A program made the position numbers and the translations under genes. The notes beneath the pieces were generated by a model. It made no database searches. It was not told the origin of the DNA and saw only the letters and a list, made by a program, of their open reading frames with translations. DNA of 6,433 nt from Clostridia bacterium (GTDB lineage Bacteria; Bacillota; Clostridia; Oscillospirales; CAG-272), in assembly GCA_024408015.1 (NCBI GenBank), contig JAKSVJ010000074.1, forward strand, positions 1-6,433, in the 5' to 3' direction. Of this stretch, positions 4,757 through 6,433 are shown piece by piece (position 1 is the first letter of the stretch; every line of letters starts with the position of its first letter).

Positions 4757-6433
4757 TTAGATTGCATTAGCAGCATCATAAGCAGTTCTAATGGCATTTG
4801 AAATGTCTGCAGCTCTGTCGATACAGTCACCAACATAAGCTACTGGAACGTTCAAACCTTCAACTGAATATTCATTTTTCTTAGCACCTACAGCCATTAC
4901 AACGAAGTCAACTGGAATCTCAACGGTTTCGTTCTTAACTGTGTCTTCACAAACAATAGCGTCACATTTGATTTCGCAAAGCTTTGTGTTAACGTATTCC
5001 TTAACACCATGTGCAGCAAAGTCTGCCTTCATTGAAGGAAGAACTGTTGAGCTTTCACCTTTTGCAATATCTGGAAGCATTTCAACAATGCTTACCTGAC
5101 AGCCTTTATTTGCAAGATATTCAGCTGTTTCAGCGCCCACAAGACCACCACCGATTACAGCAACTTTTCCAAATGGAATAGCTTTTGATGCAAGCACATC
5201 CCATGCGCTTACAACGTTTGAATTGTCGTAACCTGGAACCTTAATTGTGATATTTGAAGCACCACATGCAACAATTACATTATCATATGTGTTAAGAGTT
5301 TCAATTGTTGGTTCACAACCAAGTTTGATTTCAACACCAAGTCTTGGAAGTTCAGCTTCAAAGAATAGAACTGAACGGAGCATTTCACTCTTTCTTGGAG
5401 GTACTGATGCGATATTAATCTGACCACCAAGCTTATATGATTTTTCAAACAATGTTACCTTGTGTCCTTTAAGAGCAGCAACACGAGCAGCTTCCATACC
5501 AGCGACACCGCCACCAACAACTGCAACTTTCTTTGTTGTTTCAGCTTTAGTGATAACTCTCTTGTATTCTGCACCATTCTCAGCATTAAGTACGCACTGA
5601 CAATATGAGCGGCTTGTGATACTATCTGTACAACCTTTGTTGCAACTCATACAATATCTGATTGGTTCGCCTGAAGCAACCTTATTTGGATAATCAGGGT
5701 CTGCAAGAAGTGTTCTACCAAATGCAACTATATCGCATTTTCCACCTGCGATGAGAGCTTCAGCTGATTCTTTAGTAACAATTCTGCCAACTACGCATAC
5801 TGGAATTGAAACAATCTTTTTAATTGCTTCTGAACAATATGCCATAAATCCATATTCTCTTGTGCCCATTGCAGGAATTGTATCATTCATATTGCCTGTA
5901 TGGTTAGCCTGAGCTACATGAAGCATATCAACGCCAGCTTCTTCGAGAAGTTTTGCGAACTTAACGGCTTCATCGAATTCAAGACCACCCTTACCTCTAA
6001 GTCCAGCACCATCTGGTGTTACGACAGGTAATTTATAGTCAATAATCATTTCAGGTACAGCTTCTTTCAAAGCCTTTACAAATTCAAGTGCAAAACGGAT
6101 ACGGTTTTCAAAAGCACCGCCATATTCGTCAGTTCTATGATTAAGAATTGTTGAACAAAGTGAACCAACAAGTCTATCACCGTGAACTTCAATAGCGTCA
6201 ACACCCGCAACATTTGCACGTTTAGCACTTTCAACCATTGCTGTCTTTATAGCATTGAGCTGATCAACAGTTGCCTCAGTAACAAAGAACTGCATGTCGT
6301 GGTGAAGTTTTGCATAAGCTTTCTTTGCAACTTCATCTGATTCAGCCATCTTGCCCTGTTGTTTTAGCATCATGCTTTCCATGATAAGTTTACCTACACC
6401 TGGAACGTCGTATTCTGGGTGGAAGATTTGAAC
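4757..6433 (-). CDS. NADH:flavin oxidoreductase with 4Fe-4S cluster (2-enoate/2,4-dienoyl-CoA reductase type), N-terminus outside window
   Basis: The frame is open from the window edge, showing 558 residues; about 100 N-terminal residues are probably missing, since the family is usually 640-680 long. The visible part starts inside the FMN-binding TIM barrel of the Old Yellow Enzyme family (FHPEYDVPG, then IEVHGDRLVGSLCS at about 81-94 and RTDEYGG). Four cysteines for a 4Fe-4S cluster follow at 261, 264, 268 and 280 (CMSCNKGC then QCVLN). Two dinucleotide folds come next: GGGVAG at 307-312 (FAD) and GGGLVG at 428-433 (NAD(P)H), with a closing YVGD at 533-536. This is the FadH/BaiH/FldZ architecture, passing electrons from NADH through FAD and the cluster to FMN to reduce an activated C=C bond, typically in anaerobic fatty-acid, bile-acid or amino-acid metabolism. 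HGDR replaces the HGYL seen in classic FadH, as in some clostridial subgroups, and the substrate cannot be predicted. It ends at a strong terminator, so it is not co-transcribed with the genes below. Confidence 0.93.
   Translation of the reverse strand, partial: VQIFHPEYDVPGVGKLIMESMMLKQQGKMAESDEVAKKAYAKLHHDMQFFVTEATVDQLNAIKTAMVESAKRANVAGVDAIEVHGDRLVGSLCSTILNHRTDEYGGAFENRIRFALEFVKALKEAVPEMIIDYKLPVVTPDGAGLRGKGGLEFDEAVKFAKLLEEAGVDMLHVAQANHTGNMNDTIPAMGTREYGFMAYCSEAIKKIVSIPVCVVGRIVTKESAEALIAGGKCDIVAFGRTLLADPDYPNKVASGEPIRYCMSCNKGCTDSITSRSYCQCVLNAENGAEYKRVITKAETTKKVAVVGGGVAGMEAARVAALKGHKVTLFEKSYKLGGQINIASVPPRKSEMLRSVLFFEAELPRLGVEIKLGCEPTIETLNTYDNVIVACGASNITIKVPGYDNSNVVSAWDVLASKAIPFGKVAVIGGGLVGAETAEYLANKGCQVSIVEMLPDIAKGESSTVLPSMKADFAAHGVKEYVNTKLCEIKCDAIVCEDTVKNETVEIPVDFVVMAVGAKKNEYSVEGLNVPVAYVGDCIDRAADISNAIRTAYDAANAI

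Noticed and set aside
6380..6382. ATG at 6382 as the true start of the flavin oxidoreductase
   Set aside because: The same frame continues with barrel-like residues (VQIFHPEYDVPGVGKLI) to the window edge and the missing TIM-barrel portion must lie upstream.

Overview
The window is low-GC DNA with every supported gene on the minus strand, so genes read from high to low coordinates. Strong GGAGG-type ribosome sites, sigma-A promoters with 17-nt spacers, a discrete acyl carrier protein, a clostridial-type flavin/Fe-S enoate reductase and an HD-GYP protein with a multi-pass membrane input domain suggest a Clostridia member of the Firmicutes. A Lachnospiraceae-like anaerobe is my best guess. That placement comes from family resemblance only, because there is no rRNA or other marker.

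Layout in transcription order. (1) 6433-4757: a long fragment of an Old Yellow Enzyme-type NADH:flavin oxidoreductase with a 4Fe-4S site and two Rossmann folds. Its start lies outside the window and it ends at a clear intrinsic terminator (4727-4684). (2) 4693-4665: a near-consensus promoter whose -10 box sits inside a 7-7-7 inverted repeat. It probably drives a five-gene operon: membrane HD-GYP protein (4639-3362), single-domain rhodanese (3348-3034), TagO/WecA-type polyprenyl-phosphate sugar-1-phosphate transferase (3017-1968), a membrane-anchored extracytoplasmic protein (1944-1159) and a small two-pass membrane protein (1155-643). Gaps are only 3 to 23 nt. (3) 611-583: a second strong promoter, followed by a perfect 14-bp palindrome at the predicted transcript start. 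It drives acpP (541-314), a 72-codon ORF (303-85) and the beginning of another gene (72 to beyond position 1).

The central operon looks like envelope work: a lipid-linked glycan initiating enzyme, two unknown membrane proteins and a probable cyclic-di-GMP phosphodiesterase that may tie them to signalling. This link is inference from gene order.

The strangest item is the 72-residue ORF after acpP. Its first half aligns without gaps to the N-terminus of PyrR (pyrimidine regulator/uracil phosphoribosyltransferase). Its second half resembles the C-terminus of MraZ, the transcription factor that normally precedes rsmH in the division/cell-wall cluster. The two meet at a shared VLVGV/VIGV-like strand. 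It lacks the PRPP loop of PyrR and the DNA-binding loops of MraZ. No CRISPR, tRNA, rRNA, insertion sequence or stretch over 300 bases without a gene was seen.
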